64,000 nucleotides of DNA, from contig NZ_FNET01000003.1 in NCBI RefSeq assembly GCF_900100275.1, positions 1-64,000 of the forward strand, in the 5' to 3' direction. Position numbers and translations under genes: made by a program. The notes beneath the pieces were generated by a model. It saw nothing but the letters and a program-made list of their open reading frames with translations, did not search any database and was not told the DNA's origin. Numbering within the stretch: position 1 is the first letter of the stretch; each line of letters starts with the position of its first letter. This stretch comes from Lentzea albidocapillata subsp. violacea (GTDB lineage: Bacteria > Actinomycetota > Actinomycetes > Mycobacteriales > Pseudonocardiaceae). This document shows positions 1-7,545 of the stretch, one piece after another.

Positions 1-95
1 CTCGGCTCGGTTGCCGCGTCTCGCCTGCCCGCGTCGCGCCGTGCCCCACCTCGGCTCGGTTGCCGCGTCTCGCCTGCCCGCGTCGCGCCGTGCCC
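1..95. repeat. 46-base direct repeat, two copies with period 49
   Basis: Positions 1-46 recur without a mismatch at 50-95, separated by CAC. The unit starts CTCGGCTCGG and ends GCGCCGTGCCC. Related but diverged fragments (GGCTCGCTCGCCGCG, CGTGCC) continue to about position 250. The copies lie at the window edge, so more may exist upstream. The function is unknown. Confidence 0.85.
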
Positions 96-369
96 GCCCC
101 GCTCGCCCAGCGCCATCCCGCTTACCCTGCCTGCTCTGCCCCGCTCGCTTGCCCCACCCCGGCTCGCTCGCCGCGTTACGCCGTGCCGGTGCCGTGCCGC
201 GCCCCGCCTCGTCCGGCTCGTGTCGTCGTGCCTCGGCTCGCCCTGCTTGCGCTGCTTCGCGCAGCCGTGACCTCGTCGGAGTGTCAGACCTGCTCTGTAC
301 GTTGGGTCGCGGGGGACCTTTCGCCAGGGGGTACCCCTGCGTCAGCCTGCCTGCCCTTCCGGAAAGGGA
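96..369. other. Non-coding C/T-rich tract
   Basis: The plus strand is strongly pyrimidine-rich here (runs of CCTGCC, CCCCGC, CTCGCC). Frames open through it only because stop codons are rare at this composition; their translations are low-complexity Arg/Pro/Ala and have no ribosome site. I see no gene. The tract lies downstream of the minus-strand subtilase, beyond its terminator. Confidence 0.6.
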
Positions 370-399
370 GGAGCCCCCGGCGGGGGGACCGGGGGCTCC
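370..399 (-). terminator. Terminator of the subtilase gene
   Basis: GGAGCCCCC (370-378) pairs with GGGGGCTCC (391-399) around a 12-base loop. Read on the minus strand, the hairpin follows the subtilase stop by about 20 bases and runs into a pyrimidine stretch (TCCCTTTCC). Confidence 0.7.
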
Positions 400-416
400 G
401 TGGTGGTGCGGCTTGG

Positions 417-1979
417 CTAGATGTCGAGCGTCCACGAGTCGATGTGGCCCGTGTCCTGGCGGTAGAGGTCGCGGACCCTGAGTTGCCAGGTGCCGTTGGC
501 GTCCTCTGCGGACATGTTTACGGCGTAGGTGGCGTTGAGGTCGTCGGCGCTGTCTGAGCCGTTGCTGACCTTCAGGACCTTCACCGTGCCCGAGGGGGCG
601 ATCAGGGACACTTCCAGGTCGCCTCGGTAGGTGTGCTTGATGGCCACCTTCACGGAGCCGGTGGTGCTGGCCTTGCCGTTGCAGTCGGCGACGGTGATCG
701 CGGACTTGACCTCGCTGGCGTCCGGGATGGCGGTGTCGGTGTCGTTGGTGACGGCCGGGCACTGGCCGGGCGGGTTGCCGGGGGCCGTGCCGGTGATGTG
801 GAGGAGCTTGTTCGGGGAGCCGGTGCCTGGGGTCGTTACGGCGTCTGAGGTGGCGTTTTCCACCAGGGCGTCGCGGACCTGTTGCGGAGTGGCCGTGGGG
901 GACGAGCCCAGGTAGACGGCTGCTGCGCCCACCACGTGCGGGGTGGCCATCGACGTGCCGCTGATGGTGTTGGTGGCTTCGTCGTTGGTGTGCCAGGACG
1001 AGGTGATTTCGCGGCCTGGGGCGAAGATGTCGAGGCAGCTGCCGAGGTTCGAGAACGAGCTGCGCGCGTCGGTGCGGTCCGTTGAGCCTACGGTGATTGC
1101 CTCGGGGGTGCGGGCCGGTGAGGTGTTGCAGGCGTTGCTGCCGTTGTCGTTGCCTGCCGCCAGGCCGTAGGTGACGCCTGCGGCGATGGAGCGTTTCACG
1201 GCGTCGTCGACGGTCTGGTTGGCGCCGCCGCCCAGGGACATGTTGGCTACCGCGGGCTTGTTCGCGGGGGTGTTGGTCACCTGTTCGGTGACCCAGTCGA
1301 TGCCTGCGATGACGCCCGCGAAGGTGCCGCTGCCGGAGCAGTTGAGGACTCGGACGCCTACCAGCTTCACGTCCTTGGCGACGCCGTACTTGGTGCCGCC
1401 CACGGTGCCCGCGACGTGGGTTCCGTGGCCGTTGCAGTCGGTGGCGTCGTCGTCGTTGTCGACGGTGTCCCTGCCGTGTACGGCGCGGCCGCCGAAGTCG
1501 GTGTGGGAGATGCGGATGCCGGTGTCGATGATGTAGGCGGTGACGCCCGTGCCGCGGTTCGGGTAGGTGTAGCTGTTGTCGAGCGGGAGCGTGCGCTGGT
1601 CGATGCGGTCTAGGCCCCACGACGGGGTCGGGGTCTGCGTGTCGGAGACGCGGACCTCGCCGTCCTGTTCGACGTAGGCGACGGCCGGATCTGCTGCCAG
1701 GCGCTTGGCCTGGGTTTCGGACATCTGTGCCGAGAAACCGCGCAAAGCGGACTTGTAAGAGTGCTTCACCTTCGCGCCGTACTTAGCGCTGAGGTTATCC
1801 GCGCTTGACGTGCTCACGTCCTTCAGCACGACGATGTAGTTGTCCTTCACCGCGTTGGACGCACCGAGGTTGCGAATCTCCCCCTCGGGCGCAGCGGTGG
1901 CGGAGACGGACGACAGGACGAGCGCAGTGCCCGCCACCAGTCCGATTCCAGCCGCTCGCCTGGCCCACGATTCTCCCAT
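417..1979 (-). CDS. Secreted subtilisin-like serine protease (S8) with C-terminal P domain
   Basis: 520 aa extracellular endopeptidase precursor. A signal peptide (residues 1 to about 30, ending SVSATAA) precedes an I9-type inhibitory propeptide (about 45-110). The S8 catalytic domain follows, of the proteinase K/aqualysin type. The triad is visible as Asp152 (IIDTGI), His185 (NGHGTH) and Ser343 (GTSMATP), with oxyanion Asn277 (AAGND). Residues about 405-520 resemble a proprotein-convertase P domain (HTYRGDLEVSLIAPSGT ... DSWTLDI), found in many actinobacterial secreted proteases. The ATG at 1979 has GAGGGAG about 8 bases upstream. The gene stands alone with its own terminator. All catalytic residues are present, so it is probably active; the substrate is unknown. 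Confidence 0.95.
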   Translation of the reverse strand: MGESWARRAAGIGLVAGTALVLSSVSATAAPEGEIRNLGASNAVKDNYIVVLKDVSTSSADNLSAKYGAKVKHSYKSALRGFSAQMSETQAKRLAADPAVAYVEQDGEVRVSDTQTPTPSWGLDRIDQRTLPLDNSYTYPNRGTGVTAYIIDTGIRISHTDFGGRAVHGRDTVDNDDDATDCNGHGTHVAGTVGGTKYGVAKDVKLVGVRVLNCSGSGTFAGVIAGIDWVTEQVTNTPANKPAVANMSLGGGANQTVDDAVKRSIAAGVTYGLAAGNDNGSNACNTSPARTPEAITVGSTDRTDARSSFSNLGSCLDIFAPGREITSSWHTNDEATNTISGTSMATPHVVGAAAVYLGSSPTATPQQVRDALVENATSDAVTTPGTGSPNKLLHITGTAPGNPPGQCPAVTNDTDTAIPDASEVKSAITVADCNGKASTTGSVKVAIKHTYRGDLEVSLIAPSGTVKVLKVSNGSDSADDLNATYAVNMSAEDANGTWQLRVRDLYRQDTGHIDSWTLDI

Positions 1980-2021
1980 AGCAGCAAGCTCCCTCGTCGC
2001 AGGGTTGTGCAGGTGAGAGTT

Positions 2022-2051
2022 TTCTTAGTGGCGCGGACTGATTTCGCACAA
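2022..2051 (-). promoter_or_regulatory. Possible promoter of the subtilase
   Basis: On the minus strand TTGTGC (2046-2051) and TAAGAA (2022-2027) are 18 bases apart in a segment richer in A+T than its surroundings, about 45 bases before the start codon. This is weak sequence evidence only. Confidence 0.3.
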
Positions 2052-2143
2052 GAAGGTCCACGAAATTGCCTTCGAATGCCGAATCAACAGATTTGGTCAG
2101 CTTTGTGAATTAGTTGGTGCTGCTGATCTCTTTACAAAACAAT

Positions 2144-2175
2144 TGCGCCCCGAACGGTTGTCCGTTCGGGGCGCA
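2144..2175 (-). terminator. Terminator of the eccE operon
   Basis: A perfect 14-base stem (TGCGCCCCGAACGG at 2144-2157 with 2162-2175) closes a 4-base loop. On the minus strand it is followed by ATTGTTTTG, a T-rich tail. It lies 25 bases past the stop of the last gene of the eccE operon. Confidence 0.9.
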
Positions 2176-2199
2176 GGTTTTGCCTATTTGCTGAGCGTC

Positions 2200-2928
2200 T
2201 CAATCGCCTCTGCGGACTGCTCCGAGGATCTGCTGTTCGGCCGGGGTCGTGTAGAGGCGCAGGTGCGCCCACATGTCCTGGCCCATCGCGATGACCTGGT
2301 CGTCCTTGAGCTGGGTGAGCTGCTGGAACATCTGCGGGCGCAGGCGCCACATCTGGCCGGCGAGCTGTGCCTGGCCCATCGGGAGGCGCTGCAGGAGCAC
2401 GAGGTCCGCGTTGTTCGCCGTGGACGACGCCTGCGGGTGCAGGTACGGCAGCACGTACATCGTGGTCTGCCACGGCGCGCGCGGCGGGAACAGTTCCTGC
2501 GGGACGTGGCCGCCGTCGTGGATCACCAGCAGCGGCATGTCCTCGGTCGGGCGCGGGAGGTCCGCCGGGGACAGCCGGCGCAGCTGCACCAACTGAGATG
2601 GGCGGCCGTCCGGGCCCTGGCCCGCGGCGCGCACGACCGGCTGCCACGCCTGCGGACGGCCCGTCGCGATGATGATCCACGCTCCGGTCGCCATGGCGCG
2701 CAACGCGATCTGGCGGGCCAGGTACAGGCCGCCGACGACCACCATGCGGGTCGGCGTCGGGCGCAGCACGGACACGCTGAGCGGCTCGCCCTTAGTGCCC
2801 TGGCCGAGCATCATGCCGCCGCGGTCACCGCTGGGGCTGACCAGGTCGAGCATGTCCGGCGACACCAGGAACTCCGGTGCCACCGCACCGCGGCCGCGCG
2901 TGTCGAGCAGACGGGACGACGAGCTCAT
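2200..2928 (-). CDS. Type VII secretion-associated protein of unknown function, coupled to eccE
   Basis: 242 aa, with no family that I recognise. It has no signal peptide and no clear membrane segment; it looks like a soluble cytoplasmic alpha/beta protein (VSVLRPTPTRMVVVGGLYLARQIAL, WIIIATGRPQAW, MPLLVIHDGGHVP), with a Gln-rich C-terminal part (LPMGQAQLAGQ, MFQQLTQLKDDQV). Its ATG lies inside the eccE stop (ATGA, 2925-2928), so the two are probably translationally coupled. The position suggests an accessory subunit or cytoplasmic partner of the secretion membrane complex. It lacks Walker motifs and does not look like EspG or EccA. Confidence 0.75.
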   Translation of the reverse strand: MSSSSRLLDTRGRGAVAPEFLVSPDMLDLVSPSGDRGGMMLGQGTKGEPLSVSVLRPTPTRMVVVGGLYLARQIALRAMATGAWIIIATGRPQAWQPVVRAAGQGPDGRPSQLVQLRRLSPADLPRPTEDMPLLVIHDGGHVPQELFPPRAPWQTTMYVLPYLHPQASSTANNADLVLLQRLPMGQAQLAGQMWRLRPQMFQQLTQLKDDQVIAMGQDMWAHLRLYTTPAEQQILGAVRRGD

Positions 2929-4283
2929 GCCACACCTCCCAGCGGCAGCGTCGCGGCGAGGCCCGCGAGCTGCATGCCCCGCAACGGGGTCAGCGTGATG
3001 TCGAGCTTGTCGCCCAGCTTGGACAACTGGTCCTCGGCGCGGTCCAGCTCGCTCGGCGTGCGGGCGCTCACCCGCACCAGGCCGCGCAGCGAGACCTGAC
3101 CGTCCTCACGGGACGGTGAGATGGACATCGCGAGCGTCGACGAGAGAGCGCGCACACCGGTCAGCGCGTTCAGGTTGCCCTTGAGGCCCTTGGACGGCCA
3201 GCCGGTGATCGCGTAGCTCGCGTGACCGACGCCACCCGCGGTGACGCCCGCCCACTTCTCGCGCAGCGACACGGGGTTCGTGTTGCCGACGGCCGCGGTG
3301 AGCTCGGCCGAGGAGATCGCCGCGCGCAGCAGCTCGTCCGAGTCGAGCGGGCGGATCGTGACGCCCGCGGACTCCAGGGCGTTGCGGACGCGGGACAATG
3401 CGCCGATCAGCGCCCGGTGCGCGCCGACGACGCCGCCGCCGCGCTCCCGGATCGCCTCGCCGCAGCGGCGCGGGTCCAGCCGGACCGTGATCCACGTGGT
3501 GCGCCGGGCCGCCGCGGGCAGCGGGCCGAGCACCTCCATGTACGAGCTGATCGCCGGCGAGTTCGGCGGGAGTGCCGCGCTGCCGGGGTAGCAGTGCCAG
3601 ATCACGGTGATCGCGTCCAGCACGACACCGCGGTCCTCGAGGCACGGGGTGAGCGCTCCCAGCGGCAGCGACGGCGCCGAGCCGACCGCGGAGATCAGCG
3701 GCGGCGTCGGGTCGACCAGCAGCACCGCGGTCCACACGCCCTCGTGCCACGACAGCGCGAGCGGACGGCGTTCGTGGTCGACTCCCTTCGCGATCACCAG
3801 GTCCGGGATCGCGAGTCGCAGCAACGCGACGCGCGGGTCCTCCGGGCCGAGCACCTGCATCTCGTCGTCACCGGGCTTGGACTCCTGCGGGTCCAGGCGC
3901 TTCGCGGTGCGGCTGTGCGACCGGAAGTTGTAGCGCAGGCGGACGCCGATCCACTGGGTGAGCCAGCGACCACGCGATCGGGTGAACGCCAGGATCAGTG
4001 CGATCAGGAGCACACCGCCGGCGATCGAGACCGAGACGACGTTCAGCGCGTCGCCCTGCTTGACGCCCATGAGGGTGAGCACGAGGAGTGCGATCGCGAG
4101 ACCGACCTCGATCGTGACTACGTTGGAGACCGGCAACGAACCGAGGCTGGCGCCGGAAGTGCTGCGACGGACACGCCCGACAGGGCGGGGCGGCGCAGGT
4201 GCCTGCTGGCCAGGCCCCCCGGGTCCCTTCGGCCGTGCCATCCCTGGGTTGGGCCGGGGCGGATGTGGAGTGGTCACGGACAT
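2925..4283 (-). CDS. eccE: Type VII secretion membrane component EccE
   Basis: 452 aa from the ATG at 4283, which has GAAAGAG about 10 bases upstream; an in-frame upstream start at 4343 would run into the divergent promoter. The N-terminus is Pro/Gly-rich and cytoplasmic. Two transmembrane helices follow at about 55-73 (VVTIEVGLAIALLVLTLMG) and 81-101, then a soluble domain (ITVIWHCYPGSAAL, MSISPSREDGQVSLRGLVRVS) as in EccE proteins, which sit at the periphery of the ESX membrane complex. It is divergent from eccB. EccE is absent from the minimal M. tuberculosis ESX-4 locus, so its presence beside an ESX-4-like gene order is notable. Confidence 0.8.
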   Translation of the reverse strand: MSVTTPHPPRPNPGMARPKGPGGPGQQAPAPPRPVGRVRRSTSGASLGSLPVSNVVTIEVGLAIALLVLTLMGVKQGDALNVVSVSIAGGVLLIALILAFTRSRGRWLTQWIGVRLRYNFRSHSRTAKRLDPQESKPGDDEMQVLGPEDPRVALLRLAIPDLVIAKGVDHERRPLALSWHEGVWTAVLLVDPTPPLISAVGSAPSLPLGALTPCLEDRGVVLDAITVIWHCYPGSAALPPNSPAISSYMEVLGPLPAAARRTTWITVRLDPRRCGEAIRERGGGVVGAHRALIGALSRVRNALESAGVTIRPLDSDELLRAAISSAELTAAVGNTNPVSLREKWAGVTAGGVGHASYAITGWPSKGLKGNLNALTGVRALSSTLAMSISPSREDGQVSLRGLVRVSARTPSELDRAEDQLSKLGDKLDITLTPLRGMQLAGLAATLPLGGVA

Positions 4284-4400
4284 CCGTTGTGGTCTCTTTC
4301 CCCTCGATGGTCGGCGGGCTTGGCGAACCGGCCCACGGAGCAACCTGCGTCCGGCTATCCTGCCGAACCGTACCGCGACTGGGAGAGCAGCGAGCCGAGA
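4284..4400. promoter_or_regulatory. Divergent eccE/eccB promoter region
   Basis: 117 bases separate the two divergent operons, so both promoters must be here. No clear -35/-10 pair or operator stands out. A candidate -10 for eccB is TATCCT near 4356. GGGAGAG (4381-4387) is the nearest ribosome-site-like sequence to eccB. Confidence 0.4.
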
Positions 4401-6014
4401 ATGGCATCAACACCCACCACCAAGTCACAGGTCCAGGCCTACCGATTCGTCCTGCAGCGGATGCAGTCCGCGCTTGTCCGCAGAGACGCGGTCATGCTGC
4501 ACGACCCGATGCGCAACCACTCGCGCGCGACAGCGGTGGGTGTGGTCCTCGGCGTCGTCGGTCTGCTGGGCTTCCTCATCGTCGGCCTTTTCAGCCCGGC
4601 GCCGAAGCTCGACAACGAGACGCAGATCGCCATCAGCAAGGAGACCGGCCAGGTCTACGTGGTCGACAACGCGCCACGCCGGCTGATCCCGATGACGAAC
4701 CTGGCCTCGGCCCGGCTGCTCTGGTACTCGCGCAACAGCCCCGACGCGCAGCAGGGTCAGGGCGGCGGCGACGCACCGGCCGGCACGGCGGGCGGTCAGC
4801 AGGGGGCGGCCGGCGGGACCCCGAAGCTGGTGAGTGAGAAGGCTCTCGCGAACCTGCCGCGCGGCCGGCTGACCGGCCTGCCGGACGCTCCGGACGTGCT
4901 GCCGAAGGCGAACCTCCGCATCGACGCGCAGTGGTCCGTCTGCGACACGCTCGACCTGGACGAGTTCCGGGAGAACCAGGCGGCGGAGAACCAGATCAAG
5001 ACCTCCGTCATCGCCGGTGTGAGCGGCGGCAACCCCGAACTGGGCGACGAGGCGATTCTGGTGCAGCAGCGCACCGGCGCCAAGAAGGCGTACCTGATCT
5101 ACAAGAAGCCCAAGGACCTGGGCAACATCTCGTCGTCGACGGTCCGCGCCGAAGTGGACCTCAAGAACGACAAGGTGATGAACGCCCTCAGGCTGAAGGG
5201 CAAGCAGCCGCGCGCGATCAGCACGGCGATGCTGAACGCGATCCCCGAGGTCGCCCCGCTGATCGCGCCGGTCATCGCCGACCAGGGCAAGAAGGCGACC
5301 TACGTCACTGAGACGAACGTGAACATCGGCGAGGTCGTCGAGGTGAACCTGACCGGCACCGCGACGTACATGGTGGCGCTCAAGGACGGCTTCCAGGAGG
5401 TCGACCAGACCGTCGGCGACCTGCTGCGCTGGTCGTACTCGAACAACGAGAAGTCGATCCCGCTCACGCCGAACGCGGTCGTGAACCACCGGGACCCGAA
5501 GTCCCCGCTCAAGCTCGACTCCTACCCGGAGCGGATCCCGACGACGCTCGAGGCGAACCCCGGCAACACCGTGTTGTGCCTGGGCTGGAAGGCCGACAAC
5601 TACACGGAGGACACCAAGGCCGAGCACACCTCCGTGACGATCGGCGCCAAGCTGCCCGGTCCGAAGGAGATGACCCCGGTCGAGTTGAACGCGACGGGTG
5701 CGACGGGCGAGATCCTCGACGAGTTCCTGATGCTGCCGGGCAAGGCCGCCGTCGTGCGGGCTAGCCAGGGCAAGGGCGACTTCGGGACCGGGCCGGTGCA
5801 GATCGTCACGGGTCGCGGCGTCCGCTACGGCGTCCCGGACGCGGCGACCGCGGCGGCGCTGGGTCTCGACGGGACGTTCGCGCCGGCACCGAACCAGATC
5901 CTGAGCCTGTTGCCGATGGGACCGCAGCTCAACAAGAACGAGGCGAACCGCAGCTACGACTCGATCCCGGTGCCCAAGGGCACCATCAAGGATCCGCAGG
6001 CCGTGCAGAAGTAG
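4401..6014 (+). CDS. eccB: Type VII secretion core component EccB
   Basis: 537 aa. The start ATG opens MASTPTTKSQVQAYRFVLQR, the typical EccB N-terminus. One transmembrane helix lies at about 43-64 (ATAVGVVLGVVGLLGFLIVG), followed by a large exported domain with repeated beta units. Two cysteines (SVCDTLDLD, VLCLGWKAD) probably form a disulfide. EccB is a membrane-complex subunit with a periplasmic-side domain in ESX systems; ATPase activity has been reported for some members. A Gly/Gln/Ala-rich insertion near residues 115-140 is low complexity. It is followed by two small secretion genes on the same strand. Length fits the family. Confidence 0.93.
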   Translation: MASTPTTKSQVQAYRFVLQRMQSALVRRDAVMLHDPMRNHSRATAVGVVLGVVGLLGFLIVGLFSPAPKLDNETQIAISKETGQVYVVDNAPRRLIPMTNLASARLLWYSRNSPDAQQGQGGGDAPAGTAGGQQGAAGGTPKLVSEKALANLPRGRLTGLPDAPDVLPKANLRIDAQWSVCDTLDLDEFRENQAAENQIKTSVIAGVSGGNPELGDEAILVQQRTGAKKAYLIYKKPKDLGNISSSTVRAEVDLKNDKVMNALRLKGKQPRAISTAMLNAIPEVAPLIAPVIADQGKKATYVTETNVNIGEVVEVNLTGTATYMVALKDGFQEVDQTVGDLLRWSYSNNEKSIPLTPNAVVNHRDPKSPLKLDSYPERIPTTLEANPGNTVLCLGWKADNYTEDTKAEHTSVTIGAKLPGPKEMTPVELNATGATGEILDEFLMLPGKAAVVRASQGKGDFGTGPVQIVTGRGVRYGVPDAATAAALGLDGTFAPAPNQILSLLPMGPQLNKNEANRSYDSIPVPKGTIKDPQAVQK

Positions 6015-6085
6015 CGGAACCGCTCCGGGTGCATCACCGTCGAATGCGGACGAAGTGCACCCGGAGTGTCGTAGGGGGACTAGCT

Positions 6086-6403
6086 GTGGCCGGTCGTATC
6101 AGCGTCGATGCCGAGTGGTTGGAGAAGTACGCCGACCGCATCGACGGCACGACGGACGATCTGAGGCGGGTGCGGGACGCCATGAAGGTGTCCCCGCTGC
6201 GCCCGCAGTCGTTCGGCGAGATCGGCAGAACCGTCGGTACGGCCCAGGGTTACGCGCGTGCGGCCGAACTGCTCAACTCGCAGCTCGTCCGCGCCTGCGA
6301 CACGCTCGATGCGGCCGCCAAGGGCCTGCACGCCGTCGCCAGTGCACATGGCAGGGGCGACGACGACGCCCTGCAGGCCATCAAGAAGGCCGACCGGCGG
6401 TAG
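6086..6403 (+). CDS. EspC-like type VII secretion-associated small protein
   Basis: 105 aa from a GTG at 6086, chosen because AGGGGGA (6073-6079) lies 6 bases upstream; in-frame upstream codons lack one. Sequence MAGRISVDAEWLEKYADRID with later helices (AAELLNSQLVRACDTLDAAA, LHAVASAHGRGDDDAL) resembles the EspC/DUF2580-like helical-hairpin proteins, which are WXG100-size substrates or substrate partners. It has no WXG motif. It lies 71 bases after eccB and 11 bases before the next gene. A secreted dimer with the downstream 355 aa protein is an inference. Confidence 0.7.
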   Translation: MAGRISVDAEWLEKYADRIDGTTDDLRRVRDAMKVSPLRPQSFGEIGRTVGTAQGYARAAELLNSQLVRACDTLDAAAKGLHAVASAHGRGDDDALQAIKKADRR

Positions 6404-6414
6404 GGGGAGCTGTG

Positions 6415-7482
6415 ATGGCCAAGGACGGCAAGCAGATCGCGGCCGAGGTCGGTCCCGAGCTCGACTACCTCTCGCAGGTCAGCCGCAAGCTCGGTGTCGT
6501 GGACCTCGTGCACGACTTCTTCGACCCGCTGGTGGGCGACTGGAACGACCTGCGCGAGGAAGCCGAACGCTGGCGCAAGGCCGCGAAGGTGACCGAGGCG
6601 GTCAACAACCACGTCACGGCGCCGCTGGGCGGGGTCGACGCGCGGTGGGAGGGCAAGGACGCCGACGCGTTCCTAGACCACATGCGCAAGGTGGGGCTCG
6701 CGGGCGGCGACATGTCCGACGCGATGAACGCCATGGCGGACGCGCTGGAGGAGACCGCGGACGGCGTGCGCGTCATCGTGCAGGACATGGCGCACGTGCT
6801 CGCCGACGCCGCCGACTCGGTGTCCGGCACGGCCTCGCTGCCGCTGGACGGCGACCAGCGCGCGATCAGGCACATCGAGGACCTCAAGGATCCCGTCCGC
6901 GAACTGCACGAGTCCGCGCGGCAGGTGCTGGAGGCGTTCCTGAAGCTGTGCGACGGGGTGTCCGGTGACGCGGCCGGCTTCGGTGACGTGCGGATGGAGC
7001 ACAGGTATCCCGACAGGGACTGGACCTACGCGGCGCCCGTCAAGCCGGAGGCCAGGATGCCGGAACCGGCCAGGGCCTCGGCCACGGCCGCCGCGAGCAC
7101 CGGTGCCTCACCGGGCGGTGGCGGCGGCGGGGTTGGCGGTGGTGGCGTTGGTGCCGGAGGAGTCGGTTCGGTCGGTGCGCCGGCCGCCGCGGCACCGCAG
7201 CCGATGCAGTTCGGTGGCGCCACGGGCGTCGCTGAGCAGGTTCCGTTGGCGGACAAGGGTGCCGGGGCGGCTCCGGCCGCCGCGGCCGCTGGTGGCCGTC
7301 CTGGGGCTGCTCCCGGCGGAATGATGGGCGGCATGCCGATGATGGGCGGCATGGCGGGCGGAGGCGGTCAGCAGGGCGGCGACAAGGAGCACAAGCCGAA
7401 GCAGCGGCTCACCGGCTCGATCGAGGACCTGCTCGGCAAGCCCAAGAAGGCCGCGCCGAAGACGATCGGCGACGACGACTGA
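6415..7482 (+). CDS. WXG-containing putative type VII substrate with Gly-rich tail
   Basis: 355 aa. The helical N-terminal half contains a W-x-G turn at Trp78 (ARWEGKDADAF), as in WXG100/PPE-like substrates. Residues about 210-330 are Ala/Gly-rich, with MMGGMPMMGGMAG from Met303 and QQGGDKEH, then RLTGSIEDLLG near the C-terminus (Arg331). The same end module occurs in the 890 aa protein at 25246-27918. The ATG at 6415 is preceded by GGGGGA; a GTG 3 bases earlier is an alternative. It probably pairs with the EspC-like protein just upstream and is exported by the neighbouring machine (inference). Confidence 0.72.
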   Translation: MAKDGKQIAAEVGPELDYLSQVSRKLGVVDLVHDFFDPLVGDWNDLREEAERWRKAAKVTEAVNNHVTAPLGGVDARWEGKDADAFLDHMRKVGLAGGDMSDAMNAMADALEETADGVRVIVQDMAHVLADAADSVSGTASLPLDGDQRAIRHIEDLKDPVRELHESARQVLEAFLKLCDGVSGDAAGFGDVRMEHRYPDRDWTYAAPVKPEARMPEPARASATAAASTGASPGGGGGGVGGGGVGAGGVGSVGAPAAAAPQPMQFGGATGVAEQVPLADKGAGAAPAAAAAGGRPGAAPGGMMGGMPMMGGMAGGGGQQGGDKEHKPKQRLTGSIEDLLGKPKKAAPKTIGDDD

Positions 7483-7495
7483 CGTGACGACGTGA

Positions 7496-7531
7496 ATCGG
7501 CCCCGCTGGGATGCTCTCCAGCGGGGCCGAT
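7496..7531. terminator. Bidirectional terminator between eccB and mycP operons
   Basis: A perfect 14-base stem (ATCGGCCCCGCTGG at 7496-7509 with 7518-7531) closes an 8-base loop between convergent genes. It lies 14 bases after the plus-strand stop and 15 bases after the mycP stop, so it can serve both. Confidence 0.85.
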
Positions 7532-7545
7532 CTCGTCTGCGGAGC

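Noticed and set aside
11..557. Two plus-strand open frames in the first 560 bases
   Set aside because: Arg/Pro/Ala low-complexity translation, no ribosome site, and the second runs into the 3' end of the subtilase gene on the other strand.
4284..4343. Upstream start for EccE at 4343
   Set aside because: It would occupy half of the divergent promoter region; the ATG at 4283 has a ribosome-site-like sequence and a typical N-terminus.
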